The position numbers were made by a program, and so were the translations under genes. From Isoetes taiwanensis (Eukaryota; Streptophyta; Lycopodiopsida; Isoetales; Isoetaceae), in the NCBI GenBank assembly GCA_021234155.1, contig JAJEKV010000039.1, forward strand, positions 12,588,840 through 12,652,839: 64,000 nucleotides of DNA, read 5' to 3'. How positions within the stretch are numbered: the stretch's first letter is position 1; each line of letters starts with the position of its first letter. The notes under the pieces were generated by a model that was not told the origin of the DNA, ran no database searches, and saw only the letters and a program-made list of their open reading frames with translations. Below are positions 24,020 through 35,060 of this stretch, piece by piece.

Positions 24020-25425
24020 ATGTATTACGTCTATGGGAGGCCTCGAAGGCCTATTAGACGACAATTTTAAATGTCATTGTAAAATAATAGATGAGTTTCT
24101 GAGTCCTCATCTAGCTCATCACTCTCACTCAAACTGTCATTATCATCAACATCTATACTGTAAAAGCTCAATCAAATACTTCCCTAATATATGCCCAGTT
24201 AGGGTGAAAAATGTTGGCAGATCTTCGTAGTATATTCCAAACTTATCATGTAATACATTGTATGTCGTACATCGACACAATGCATGGTCCTCATCCTCTA
24301 TTTTATCTTCCCCACATATTTTACAGTATCTTTGATCTCTAGGAATAATATGTCCCCATCTACCCACTTACACACCTAAATGATGTGAACTAAGTCGAAT
24401 CCTGCATATCATGTCTTTTTTGGATAGAAATATTTTCCCTCAGGTGCCCTGCCATTTCCAACGTGGGGTTAATATTCTGCTTATACAAAATCATTTTGGT
24501 CTTGGGCTGCGACCACATCTTTTTATCTACCTTCCTGGATATCCATTGTCTTAAATCAGATTTTACTAAGACCACTTCATCCCATTGTATATCCCATTTA
24601 TTGAGCCACATCTTGACATCTTGAAATAAACCATTCTCCTTGCTGGCTAACAAAGCCCTGCATGTAATTCTAGTGTCATCCATGAGTAACACCTTCTTAA
24701 AATACGTATTGCATCTAAGGATGGCTTCCCTTTCCAAAGGCATGAGACCACATTCTGCTAACATCATAGAGTAAGGTGTTTAGGCTTTAACTCCTAATTC
24801 CAGTCTCATTTTATTTTTTTTAAGACCTGCTCAATATCATCCCATAAGCATTGTGGCAAACTTGGTCCCCAAATTTCACATCCATATAAGACTACACTCC
24901 GCACAAGTGACTAAAAGAGTCTCACCTTAAGATTCCATGACCAAAGGTATGTTCTCCTATACATGCTCTACAATGCATATAAAGCCCTTTGTCCACCATC
25001 AATTCGTTGTGTAATGCATGCATTCCATCTATGGTTCCTGCTAAATACAAGGCCTAAATATTTGTATGAATCACACATACTTACCACACTTCCGTTATAT
25101 CTGAAGATAGGTTCTTGTTTAAGCGCTCCTATAGTCATAATGCTTGTTTTTTCGAGGTTCACCTGCATACCTATTTGATCACAAAAATCAGCCAACCCTT
25201 CCAAGTGTTTTTGCATATGATCTTTAGAGCGTGCAAAAATGACTACATCATCTACACACATTAGCAACTGGATCACATATCCATGTATTTCCATCCCCCC
25301 CGGGCAATTTGTAAGCCACCAATCCTCTAAACCATCAATAAAAAGTCCAAACAATGTCGGGAATAGTGGACATCCCTATTTGACCCCAAGATTACTTTCA
25401 ACATGGTCCTGGATATCCAATGAAA
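24020..25425 (-). pseudogene. Non-LTR element A, 5'-truncated
   Basis: Begins about 20 codons before a GVKxGCP block (a stop replaces Q) and continues in 25,354-24,968 (LFGLFIDGLEDWWLTNCPGG, ADDVVIFARSKDHMQKHLEG, QVNLEKTSIMTIGALKQE, YKYLGLVFSRNHRWNA). The frame 24,767-24,390 has MMLAECGLMPLEREAILRC and KMWSQPKTKMILYKQNINPT. The frame 24,367-24,146 has the terminal CKICGEDKIEDEDHALCRC. It is closest in sequence to element C among the copies here. The 3' UTR has GGGAGGCCTCGAAGGCC, as in C. It lacks endonuclease and ORF1. Confidence 0.9.
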
Positions 25426-26110
25426 TGGTAAAGATAAAAGCACAATTTCGTTATAATGGGAAAATTTTTAGTAAACTGGAAATTTTTTATTGTAGACCTT
25501 ATGCAAGGGTTGTATACACTTGTACAATACCCATGTATCATACATATGTTGTGTACACTACATGAATATTTAGAAAACATATTAACGCAGTATCATATAC
25601 CAACTTCCAAATACAATATGATTGTATGATAGATAGCAAAGGTTACTAGAGACCACGGTAGTATATCCCTAGTAACCTTCCCCTAGGTTCCTAACCCCTT
25701 CCCCTGCGAGGTCTAATCCACCCAGCTGGGTTAGGAACCCAGAGCTCACGCGTATTTCAGCCTGATTCTTCCCACCATATGGGGTACCTAGACAATGCAA
25801 AAAGTAATTCAACAGGATGATACTCATGGAAGAAGAGTGGACCCAACTCCACAAAGTTGTTGTACTCGTGGTAGTACTTGTTAATAAGGCTATACATCTG
25901 TCCCTTATCAATTTCATGAATGACCTCCGGTATGTATTAATCTAGAGAGTGTGCTAAATAACCAAAACAAAGCAAAGCCCTCAACTGGTGTAGCATCTCG
26001 TCCAGATGAGGAGGGGGTTCAAGAATTCCCACTAATGCAAGTCTCCAATAGCATTCAGATGGATTAATTTCCATCGGCACGGCGGCTTCATCGACCTCTA
26101 GTGTAAAGGC
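25426..26110. other. Intergenic, nothing recognised
   Basis: No coding or repeat signal that I can support. It contains a CCTAGTAACCTTCCCCTAGG phrase near 25,670 but no known element. Confidence 0.4.
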
Positions 26111-26119
26111 AGCTTATAG

Positions 26120-27317
26120 AGGTTCTTGCCTTATACGCAACCAAAAGTTATCATTTTGAGGTCGTCCTGGAGATACATCTTCCAAACATAAAAGAATCTC
26201 GGTCCAGCAATCCATAGTTTTTTTGTACTGTCGTGCAAACACACTCTCTTCTTGATTTTGCAGAAGGAGTTCCATAATGCTATGTACTTGCTGATGCTGT
26301 CTGCCAAGTCAGGGAGATCTTTCAATGTCTTCCTTGGAGGGATATTTTTAGGCACCCCTATTGGTAATTATAACGTTGGCTCACCATTTTCATCCTCCTT
26401 CCACATTCTTATTCCTTTTTCTGAAATCCACTCTTTATGGGTTGGCCGCATCTTATATTGCATAATGGACCATTTCCCATCCATTGTAAATCAAAATAGT
26501 AATGGGTCGGTATGGCCTGTTAGACGTTGGCCTTTATCAGGGATATATCCCTTGACAAAGCCTTTCCAATCTGGAACTTCATCCACAAAATATGGAACAG
26601 GAGGCGTTGCATTGCACTTGCTAAATAAGTAAAGCAACTCGGGCAAAGTTAGAGCATCTGATGAACTCAATAACGTCGAAAAGTTTTCAAACAATGCATC
26701 GATATCGTCATGTGCCCAACCATCATGAAGCCAACCTGAATCTCATCGAATACCTTAAGCCATGTCAAATAAGAGAGGTAGGAAGAGGATTGAAGCCCTT
26801 CTAAGTTGGCGCTAGAAGATGAAGGCATCATCTCTTGTGTCTGCGCTAGCTTATGCTGCAGTGGTCGAGTGCCTTTTACGCCTTGCATCAATTTGCAATC
26901 TGTAGTTCTACTTTCACACAGATCACCACACTTGTCTTCATCCGGCAACTCAAGATAGTGTAGGATCTTAGAAAGTGATCCAACATGAAAGTTTGAGTCA
27001 TCTTTCCAAAGATCAAGAGAAAAATGACTATAAGCCCGTCCACCATAACCATGTGTCAATGCCCCCGTCAAGCTGCTCTTTATGCGATCCCCTCTCCAAA
27101 CAGACTTTGCGAGTGATGACTTCTTGGCGTGAATGTTTTGACCTGATCCATCGTTGACAGAAGAAAAGAAAAAGTGCCAAAAAACCACAATGGAATCTTT
27201 CTGCCAAAAGTCAACTGTTACTTTTAGCAAATTCGAATAAAATGACCACATGGACTTTTGGTGCCATTTTTGTGTTGTTTTTGGCATAAAACAACACTTC
27301 CGTACACCGTGGACCAA
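26120..27317 (-). pseudogene. VGHTHxDID-type (DUF7869-like) protein remnant
   Basis: The frame 27,317-26,667 holds GGRAYSHFSLDLWKDD and, near its end, IQVGFMMVGH. There the frame is broken; the next frame reads HDDIDALFENFSTLLSSSDA, then LPELLYLFSKCN, VPYFVDEVPDWKGFVKGYIP and GQRLTGHTDPLL (26,710-26,491). Further on come MRPTHKEWISEKGIRMW (about 26,460-26,400) and NIPPRKTLKDLPDLADSI (26,355-26,131). Restoring the obvious small deletion gives VGHTHDDID, the signature I associate with a large family annotated DUF7869 in ferns, mosses and invertebrates, often linked to mobile elements. Function unknown. Family name from memory, so moderate confidence. Confidence 0.55.
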
Positions 27318-27460
27318 AAATTGGGGTCAATACGCAAGCAACTTCAAGTATAGATTAGAAACAGGAACCAAAAGCAAAAAGAAAGGTATTCCAGAATAAG
27401 AACCTTCATAACCTGCTTTTGCAGGGAAACCAAAGTGGTTTTTGAAGCTGGCTTCTTCTA

Positions 27461-29210
27461 TCAGCCCAAGTGGAACACAATAAGTCGCCAATGCTTAGCT
27501 GTTGTGACCTGCTTTACGCTGTCAAAGAATGCATTGAACTCAGAATTTTTAAAAGGCTGGTCGTCATAGCGACTGCCTTTTATTTTGAAGCCGTAGGGTA
27601 GATCTGCTATAACCATAGTAAAATCCTGAGGCTTAACCGTCCCGACCAGTTCCGTGCAGTCGTCACGAATGATCAAAAATAAATTATTTTGATCAAACAT
27701 GCTAAACTTCTTGTAGTCGGATGGCTCTACATTTACGGTCCTTCTCTCCGCTAATGTCCTTTCTTTCTGGGCTATCTTTATGAGATGCATGAAGCCATTC
27801 AGAAGGTCTTTATTTTTATTTTTTGCTCTGAAAGAAGAGAAAAAATACGTGACTATGTAAAACAGAGCAGCTAAAGCATAACAAAGAAACCTACCCAGCC
27901 CTCAAAATTTGGAGCATATTGGACAATCCTCTCGTCAGAAGTTGCAACATACATCTGTCCCAAGTCTGCATGTTCAATTGTTCCATCAAATATGTTTGAC
28001 ATGTTATGCCGCTCTATTGGCTGAATTAAAACCAAGTAGACAAAAAAAATAATATTTTTTTCCAGAATATGCAATGCAAAATTCTGAAAAACGAAACAAA
28101 AAAAGTGAAAAAGAAAGTGTATTCTGGAATCTTTTATGTTTCTAAGAAAGCAACACTTTTGCTACACGAGAAAGCTAATATGTATTCCAGAATAACATGC
28201 AAGAACTTGAGGCTAAGGTTAAAGGCAAACTTACTTCTGCAACTCTTTGGACATTTCCTCTAAAGTGAAGTCCTTCTCTACAACTTTTTGCAGCAGCCTT
28301 TCTAGCAATTCTATGTCCGTGAGGCCCTACATTTCTCTCCAGATAGTTATGTTCATTTCTTTTTTTATACATCGGTGCCTTTCTTCTTTTCTGAGACTTT
28401 GCCCTTGCTTTTTAACTCCCTGCGCCCGAACTTATTGAAAATTTCATTTTGCAGGTCCCAAATCTGCAAATATAATCATTAGCTTACCGAAGTGTATTCT
28501 GGAATACAAAATATAATAAGGCTAAACAAAGGAAATTAAACATGTTTACTTATTCTGGAATATAGGTCATGCTTACCCTGAATGCAAGCTGAAATTAGTT
28601 GCCATGGCTAATGAGGGAGTGTCTTTTATTAGCCTCGTCGTATTTAAGGCAGCATTCAATGGCACATGCCTCCTTCAGCTCCAAGGAATTAACAGGTTTC
28701 TTCAGGTCATCGCCATATTTCTTCTCAAAGATTACATATTCCCGATGCATGAACCTGATCTTATCGACAAAGCTCATTTTTAGTTTGTACTCGTTGTCAG
28801 CATTGTGAATGTTGGCAATGATTTTGGCTTCTTTGTCATTAAGGCCACAATAAATTGCACAAAGAACCGAAAGGTACCTCGGGTTCTTCTTCTCTATCAT
28901 AGTTCTGGGGTCTATGCACTGCTCCCTATCAACAAGAACAACGATTGGAGCCACGTGAGTGTTAGGTTGCTCCTTATTCTGCCGTTCAAGTTCCTTAAAT
29001 GGTCTGCATAAATCTTACGAACCTGAAGTGGCCTCTCACCAGCTTTGTTCTTGGGGGACAACCTCATGCATGTAACCAGCAAATATATAAACTCCTGCAC
29101 AAATTTTTCTTTATTTATTTTCTCCATCCTTTCGAAGATCGTGCCTACCTCCTTTGCCTTGTCTTTTCTTTCACGAACTCGTTGTCATCATAATGTTTAT
29201 GTCTGGCACT
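27461..29210 (-). pseudogene. Multi-exon gene remnant with methyltransferase-like ADLPYG motif
   Basis: Minus-strand blocks with good splice sites suggest a spliced gene. Block 1 (about 29,210-28,595): KINKEKFVQEFIYLLVTCMR and VAPIVVLVDREQCIDPRTMI, interrupted by at least two frameshifts. Block 2 (about 28,470-28,234): ends at a GTAAGT donor. Block 3 (28,043-27,895): acceptor TTAATTCAG, coding NMSNIFDGTIEHADLGQMYV, donor GTAGGT. Block 4 (27,825-27,461): acceptor TTCTTTCAG, coding DDCTELVGTVKPQDFTMVIA followed by DLPYGF. The last resembles motif IV (N/D-PPY) of adenine-type methyltransferases, but the classical motif I is not seen. Phases do not join cleanly between blocks. It may form one gene with the remnant at 26,120-27,317 or be separate. 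Confidence 0.45.
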
Positions 29211-29589
29211 TTTGGAAACCTGCAAGAAAGTTAGGGTATTGTATCCCCCCTCCCCCTCCTCTTGTGATAAACCATTGTGTTTGAAAAATTTCATAAACTG
29301 CAGGCTCAGCAGTGTCCTGCAACTTTCCTTATGGATGAGGTCTTTTTATAATCTTCAACACTTTCTTTGGAGCTTCCTTGGTTGCGTCTTGTCTGTAGAA
29401 AAGTTGTTATTAACAAGAGTAAAAAGAGACAAAACAAACACTAGAACGTAATCTGGAATAAAAGATGCTAAAAAGTAAGCTTAAGCTAGGCAAAAATACG
29501 TCGGTTTGAACAAAATTATGTATGGCAAGCAAGTTTTTTTGTGCAAAGAAATCGGCAAAAAAAGGTACTTTTAGGTTACAATTAGCCCT

Positions 29590-29890
29590 CTTTCAATGCT
29601 AAAGTCTTTCCAAGTACCGAATTTGTATTTCGGAATACACATTTGTTAATCTCAAATAGCACACTTTTGCTTTTTTCAAAAGGCAAAGTGTATTCTGGAA
29701 TACACTCCAGAAAGCAAAGTGCATCCTAAATACAACTTGCCTTTTGAGGAAAAAAAAATATATATTCCAAAATACACGTTTGTCTTTTGCAAAAGCTATT
29801 CTAGGCCTTTGCCTTTTGAAAGCAAAAATGTATTCCGGAATACACTTTTGCTGTCCGAGAATAACGAAAGTGTATTCCATAATCTATCTT
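29590..29890. repeat. Cluster of near-palindromic TATTCCGGAATA words
   Basis: Words such as GTGTATTCTGGAATACAC, TATTTCGGAATACAC and TGTATTCCGGAATACA recur about every 30-60 bp, together with CAAAAGGCAAAG/CTTTGCCTTTTG complements. Similar single words occur at 28,118, 28,180, 28,496, 28,556 and 29,450. Small hairpins are possible. No protein is supported here. Confidence 0.6.
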
Positions 29891-30441
29891 AACCACATAA
29901 AAGACATAAGAGAAGTCTATATAAAAAAAATAGACGTCATGGAAAGATTGGCCTTATTGCTATTTGAAGGATGTCGCCACCCAACTACTTTTAAGAGGAC
30001 TCTAATGTCGTGATGTAGTGCTAAATACATCATTGTGAATTTCATCTCTATCTGATTTGGATGTCAAAACACCTTTTTTTTAAATCCGGATATTTGTACC
30101 AATGCACGACAATAACATTTGAAATATCAGTCAATGTTCAAATACTTTGGAACTAAGCAAGCTCACCTCTTTAACAAGCTAGTAAGCACATTATCTTAGG
30201 ACAGCATCTATGCCACAGTTACAGCCATTTCTAAAATTTCCTGCTGCCAGGCCCTTAAGACACATAACCCTTTCGTATATTTTTATCCCCTGGCACATAA
30301 CCCTTCAAATAGATCTCACTTGAACAGTCCACACCAAAATATGCTGTAACATTGAGACGAAAAGGTCGTTACTTTTTACATAATGGTCTGTTTTAGAACC
30401 TTGAAAGAATGTCGGACAACACAAAATGGGGTATTCTATCT

Positions 30442-32338
30442 TTAGAACAGGACAGTAAAGAAGTATAGCTTCAACACCAGGGCCAGGGCTAACTGCAGAC
30501 AAAATGACCCCACGACAATCAAAAACCATTTCTCACTTGCAGTCTTTATGTGTGATCTCAAGTTGATAGACAAAAAACATGCCGATATCAGTGCCGCTGT
30601 GCCAACTATGACCCACTTGAATATTTCAACTGGGACAACAGAAAGAAACTGCCACAACAAACATCAAACATTTTTATAAGCATGAAACCTGAAGAAAAAT
30701 AAAGGAGCACGATGCATACCGAGGCCGGAATGAATACGAAGAGTGAGTAACCATATAGACACCACAGCTGTACAAGGCTTGCAGAAACGCCAAGGTATCT
30801 CAACAAAAAGTACAGAGCCAATGGAATAATCCCAACATATCCATAAAACAAGCCAGCCGACCAAGAGACCTTGTTGATATCATAATGCCAATGGTCTGCC
30901 CCTTTAGAGCTTGTTTTAGTAGACAGATATGCTGCAAAATTCCCTAATGCAGCAGTGACAAAGATGAGTGTTGTGCAGATCCAAAAGGGTCCATATCTGA
31001 GCAAGAAAGAAAACAATCCATTACTCTTTGTTCCAAAAGTCACTTCCCTACATCGTAGAATATGGTGAGACCAGATGATATATTCTGCTTTTGACATAGC
31101 AAATTTCCTTACTAGATAGAGCACCTCTAAAACATAATGATGCCTTTAAGATACCAAACACACGAAATTTACACAAAATTTGGGCCCAGATCATTGTTGA
31201 TACTCAACAAAGACTATCTGGCTATTACACAGAAGTGCTGGTGTGATTCACCAAAAGTTCATTAACGAAATATGGAATGCCAATATCTAAACCGTTACTT
31301 GGTGTCAACAAAATATTGATGGCTCACATGTCTGGGTTGGAACTTGTTTTCTCCACGAAGTCTCCTCTGTAAGGTAGAAATGAATCACGAATCCTCTCTA
31401 CAACATCTGAGGTGTCCACGTTGAAGTAAGGACGATATGAGACTATATTGAAATATCCTCTCCATCCTTCAGGAGGAGTAGCAGCGCTTCCTGGGCCAGG
31501 TTTTGAGAAGTTATCTGGTTTCAGCAAGTTATTTGATCAGAGACATCATTGCAGAACAGAATACAGAAAGTTCTGTGTATTTACTCCTTTTTATCTTCCA
31601 TTTATAATATGACGAGCATAATAGAGGATGACTGCATACCATCCACATCTGCTGGAGGTTTGTAAGATCCAGTTAGTTTTCCGCGTGCTTCATTTGGTGG
31701 AAAAGTTTGAAGGTTAGATTCTACAAGCAAGATGCTGAAATTAGAATAATGATGATGTGTGTGCGCTACAAAAATCTTGACACATCCATACAATCCACGT
31801 TTTCATACTGAGTCTCACTGAGCTTCTCATAAGTACAGCCTAAGGGCATTCTATTGCTCAATAATGCAATATATTTTGCCAATATATGAGTGCATAAAAA
31901 CTAAACAAACATGCATGAATATAAGCAGGCCCTCTACTTTTAGATAGTACTAAGCACATGTGCAATGCAATCATAATTTGACAAATGTCTAGCGTTTCCA
32001 AAATCAGAATACCTTGAAATTGAAGTACAGAATGGTCTGGACCTGGAGCAGCCTGCAGGATATTAAAAAGTGATGCTATTATGCAATCATTATACTCAAT
32101 AGCAAATAAAAGATTTAGAATATACGGGCAAGCTACGCCTTGCAATTTCATCCAACAACGAGACCTAAAACCAAGATCCACTAAAATGCAAGGTATTTCT
32201 TTCAGAAGTTCGCAAACCCAATATCTCCATGCCAGATCTGAGAACTAAATACTAAGATATGCATAAAGGATGTGAAAAGTGACTTACCGGGACAGATCCA
32301 GAGACGTCAGCCCCAAGGCTGGTGTAGCCGCTTGCCAT
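30442..32338 (-). CDS. Yip1-domain membrane protein, YIPF1/YIPF2 type
   Basis: A complete six-exon gene. Exons on the minus strand: 32,338-32,288, 32,052-32,013, 31,720-31,640, 31,514-31,328, 30,996-30,720 and 30,648-30,442. All introns are GT-AG and phases join without a break to give 280 residues, about the family norm. The start is ATG at 32,338 (MASGYTSLGADVSG) and the stop is TAA at 30,444-30,442. The cytosolic N-terminus is Pro-rich with PPEGWRGYFNIVSYRPYFNV. The C-terminal half has five hydrophobic segments: YGPFWICTTLIFVTAALGNF, FYGYVGIIPLALYFLLRYL, LVQLWCLYGYSLFVFIPAS, WVIVGTAALISACFLSI and WFLIVVGSFCLQLALALVL. Yip1 proteins act at Golgi/ER membranes with Rab GTPases in vesicle traffic. 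GPFW and LYGYS motifs are diagnostic of the YIPF1/2 branch. This is the only intact host gene in the window. Confidence 0.93.
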
Positions 32339-32399
32339 GCCCTTGAAATCGTAGATTCAACTGCTTGGAGTACCGATTATCAATTTGCAACTAAGGGGC

Positions 32400-32939
32400 G
32401 AGAAGATTATGTGTAGGCATCGTATAACTCATCAGTCCACGGCGCCAAACCATGTCCTGATGAGAGTGTCCCAAATTGTTCGTTACGTTTGTTCCTCGTT
32501 AGAAGATGTGCATTTTGAGCACTTTTTCCGTGTCTAATTTCATTTTACCAAAATGTCTCTTGTATTTTTAAAATCCTCAATTTGTAAATAGCCCCCAAGA
32601 TACATGTAGCCAGTGAAGCTCCAACAACTTTGCATGCGAGATAGGACTCAAAAGCACGTCTTGATACTCTCCCCAAAAGGACCTCTGAAGTTAGATCTCC
32701 TTGATTGAATTCGCATGCATATGATTTCTTGCAAATTTTGAATTCTATTCTTCTTATAATTTTTTGAGTTCATCTCTAAATTTAATGTAGTTAGTAGTGT
32801 TAACGTCATACCATATTGGCAGCATCCCTAAGAACATATGACAATTTATTCTCAAATATATGCTACCCATCATATGCCATAAAACATGAGAGCTCCTACC
32901 CGTGGCTCCAGACACATAGGAAGTCGAATTACACTAGCT
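32400..32939. other. Region upstream of the Yip1 gene
   Basis: Expected to hold the 5' UTR and promoter of the minus-strand Yip1 gene. No certain TATA box or other motif was identified. It is AT-rich from 32,740 on. Confidence 0.4.
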
Positions 32940-34219
32940 AGGCCTCAAGATAGATCGGACGAATCATAACAATGGCGGGCTGGCATAAGACAATGGCTAG
33001 GGTTGACCACTCCATCCGCCCCCTCCCTATACTTTGCGCATGGGCTAGATCGTGCTCGGCATGACTCTAACCTTCCTGGATCGCAATCCCATGGCATCAC
33101 CCATCTGGACTACTCCGGAGTTACATCTCCCCTCGTCCCGCTGAGGTAGGAAGGGTTGCATCTCCCTTCCCGGGGTCTAGAGGCTCCACGGTGCTAGAGA
33201 ATCGTGGACGACACACCTGCGGTTCTTGAGAGGCGAAGGGCAACACCTTCTTGAGAGGCCAACACCTTCGGGAGGTGTCGGACCCATGCCCGCCCACACG
33301 AAGTGACCGCCATAAGCCTAGCCCACTATGGGATCCCCGTAGCCCCCCGGCCAAGGGGGATCCTCCCTCCATATTGCCTCTAGCCCGTTGTGTAGTCTTT
33401 GAGTCACTTCATAGCCTCCATAGCCCGGTGGGTTCCTATGCACAGGCCGCAACTAATAGGAACTAAGGGATCTATACTAGGAGCATACTACATATGGCCC
33501 TAGGTCTCTACCCCCCTTCCCAACACAAGAGGAACAAACATGATCAACCATCATCACATAATCATCATGAACAATATCATATGAACATCTTAACCTAATC
33601 ATACATATCTAACTAACAGTTAGGGTTCATTGGTTAGGGTTCATTGGTTAGGGTTCAAGATGTTCAACAAAGGATCTAGGGTGGCTCTACTCTAGCTACG
33701 AAATACTAACCCATCTGGAGTGCTAACTCCCAGATGAACTAACATGAACTCTACTCAACCTACCTCCTCCAGAAGCGCTTCCTCCCATCCCTGGCGTCTC
33801 CATGCTCCTTGACGTGGCTCGAAGACTTGCTCCCTCTACGATCATACACACCTTCCAGGGGCTGCTGCTCCAGGCTAGGCTACGACGAACGATGCTCGAA
33901 ACGGGGTTTCGAGCGCGAAGATGAGGGTTTAGGTGCTAGGTCAGGGAAAAGGGTCTAGGGTTAGGGTTAGAGCTATTATAGGTGTGGGTCCACATGGGAT
34001 GCCACGTGGCACCACTAGGATGAGGCCGTGTGGCGGTTGCTCAATAGGATAAGGCCATGTGGAAATGGTCTTATCCTAAGGTTATCTAAGTTAAACAATT
34101 AACTTAGATGTGCACCCCTTGCCACTTTCTAATGCATACAAGGCTACTTAGGTAGACTTGTATGGTGACGGGTCCAGGAATATACGTATCTATAGCGTAT
34201 ATTCCCCTGGAACGTCACA
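32940..34219 (-). mobile_element. LTR-like sequence interrupting non-LTR element D
   Basis: On the minus strand it begins TGTGACGTTCC at 34,219, exactly where the coding sequence of element D stops after YADDIVLFART. The first 60 bases fold as a hairpin (AATATACG against CGTATATT, CCAGG against CCTGG). About 230 bp in is CCTATAATAGC, a possible TATA region, followed by a GC-rich leader and a potential splice donor (GGAG then GTAGG) near 33,757. The other end is not defined, and no matching duplication was found, so LTR identity is tentative. A 14-bp unit, GTTAGGGTTCATTG, is tandemly repeated at about 33,617-33,660. Confidence 0.4.
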
Positions 34220-35060
34220 CAATCGTTCTTGCAAAAAGCACTATGTCATCTGCATATAGGAGCAATAATATAGTATATCCTGCAATGGAGGTACCATCTC
34301 CGCCATTCCGTCCCATCCAATCTTCCAATTCATCCATATAAAGCCCAAAAAGGGTTGGAGATAAGGGGCAGCCCTGCTTAACACCGATATTCTAGTGAGC
34401 TCGTCTTTGCATTTATTACTCAAAGGGTACGACAATTGAATTGTTACCTTTTCATACAACTGAGTGACCGCATTTCTTAATTCAAGAGGTACTCCCAACT
34501 TTTCCATTATGTTATATATATATTGCTTCTCTTAACCATGTCGAAAGCTTTTGTAAGATCTACAAAAAACGTAAAGCATGGTTTCTTTGTCTTCTTAACT
34601 GCATCTGCTGTTGCTTTGAAAGTGATTAAGTGGTCAATAGTGGACCTATTTGGGCGAAACCCAGCCTGCTCTTTGGCTTTCATATCATTTTCTTCAGCCC
34701 ATGTGCTAATTTTTTGCTTAAGAATGGTGGCGAGCAACTTAGCAAAAATATTACCTACCATGATCATCCTGTAATTACCAGGGTTATGTGGATCCTCTGA
34801 TTTATAAATTTGTTCACTTGCCAATCAGCAGGAAGGCCATTCATTAAAGCATCATTCATCATTTCTATGATTTTGCTGTAAATTGTAAGGTCGACCCATT
34901 TGATCATCTCTGCAACTAAGCCTGTTGCATCTGCAGCTTTTCCATTGGAAAGTCTCTTTATCCCAAGGCCACTTCAATTAATGTTATTTGTAGCTTTGTT
35001 CCATCGTTAGGCATGGTTCCATCGACACCATCTATATGGTATAGTTTATGTAGCTGCCTC
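34220..35060 (-). pseudogene. Non-LTR element D, RT part
   Basis: Minus-strand frames contain KRLSNGKAADATGLVAEMIK (about 34,960-34,900), then NYRMIMVGNIFAKLLATILK, EQAGFRPNRSTIDHLITFK and FFVDLTKAFDMVKR (34,824-34,507, motif A aspartate present), then LGVPLELRNAVTQLYEKV (34,507 on) and a YADDIVLFART box at about 34,260-34,225. It belongs to the same family as elements A-C. It is cut at its 3' side by the LTR-like sequence and at its 5' side by the CACTA element. Confidence 0.88.

Noticed and set aside
26667-27317. A complete intact gene for the VGH-type protein
   Set aside because: The key VGHTHDDID motif is split by a frameshift and no start or splice chain could be completed.
33617-33660. 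Telomere-like TTAGGG words
   Set aside because: The unit is a 14-bp GTTAGGGTTCATTG repeated about three times, not a telomeric array, and it is isolated.
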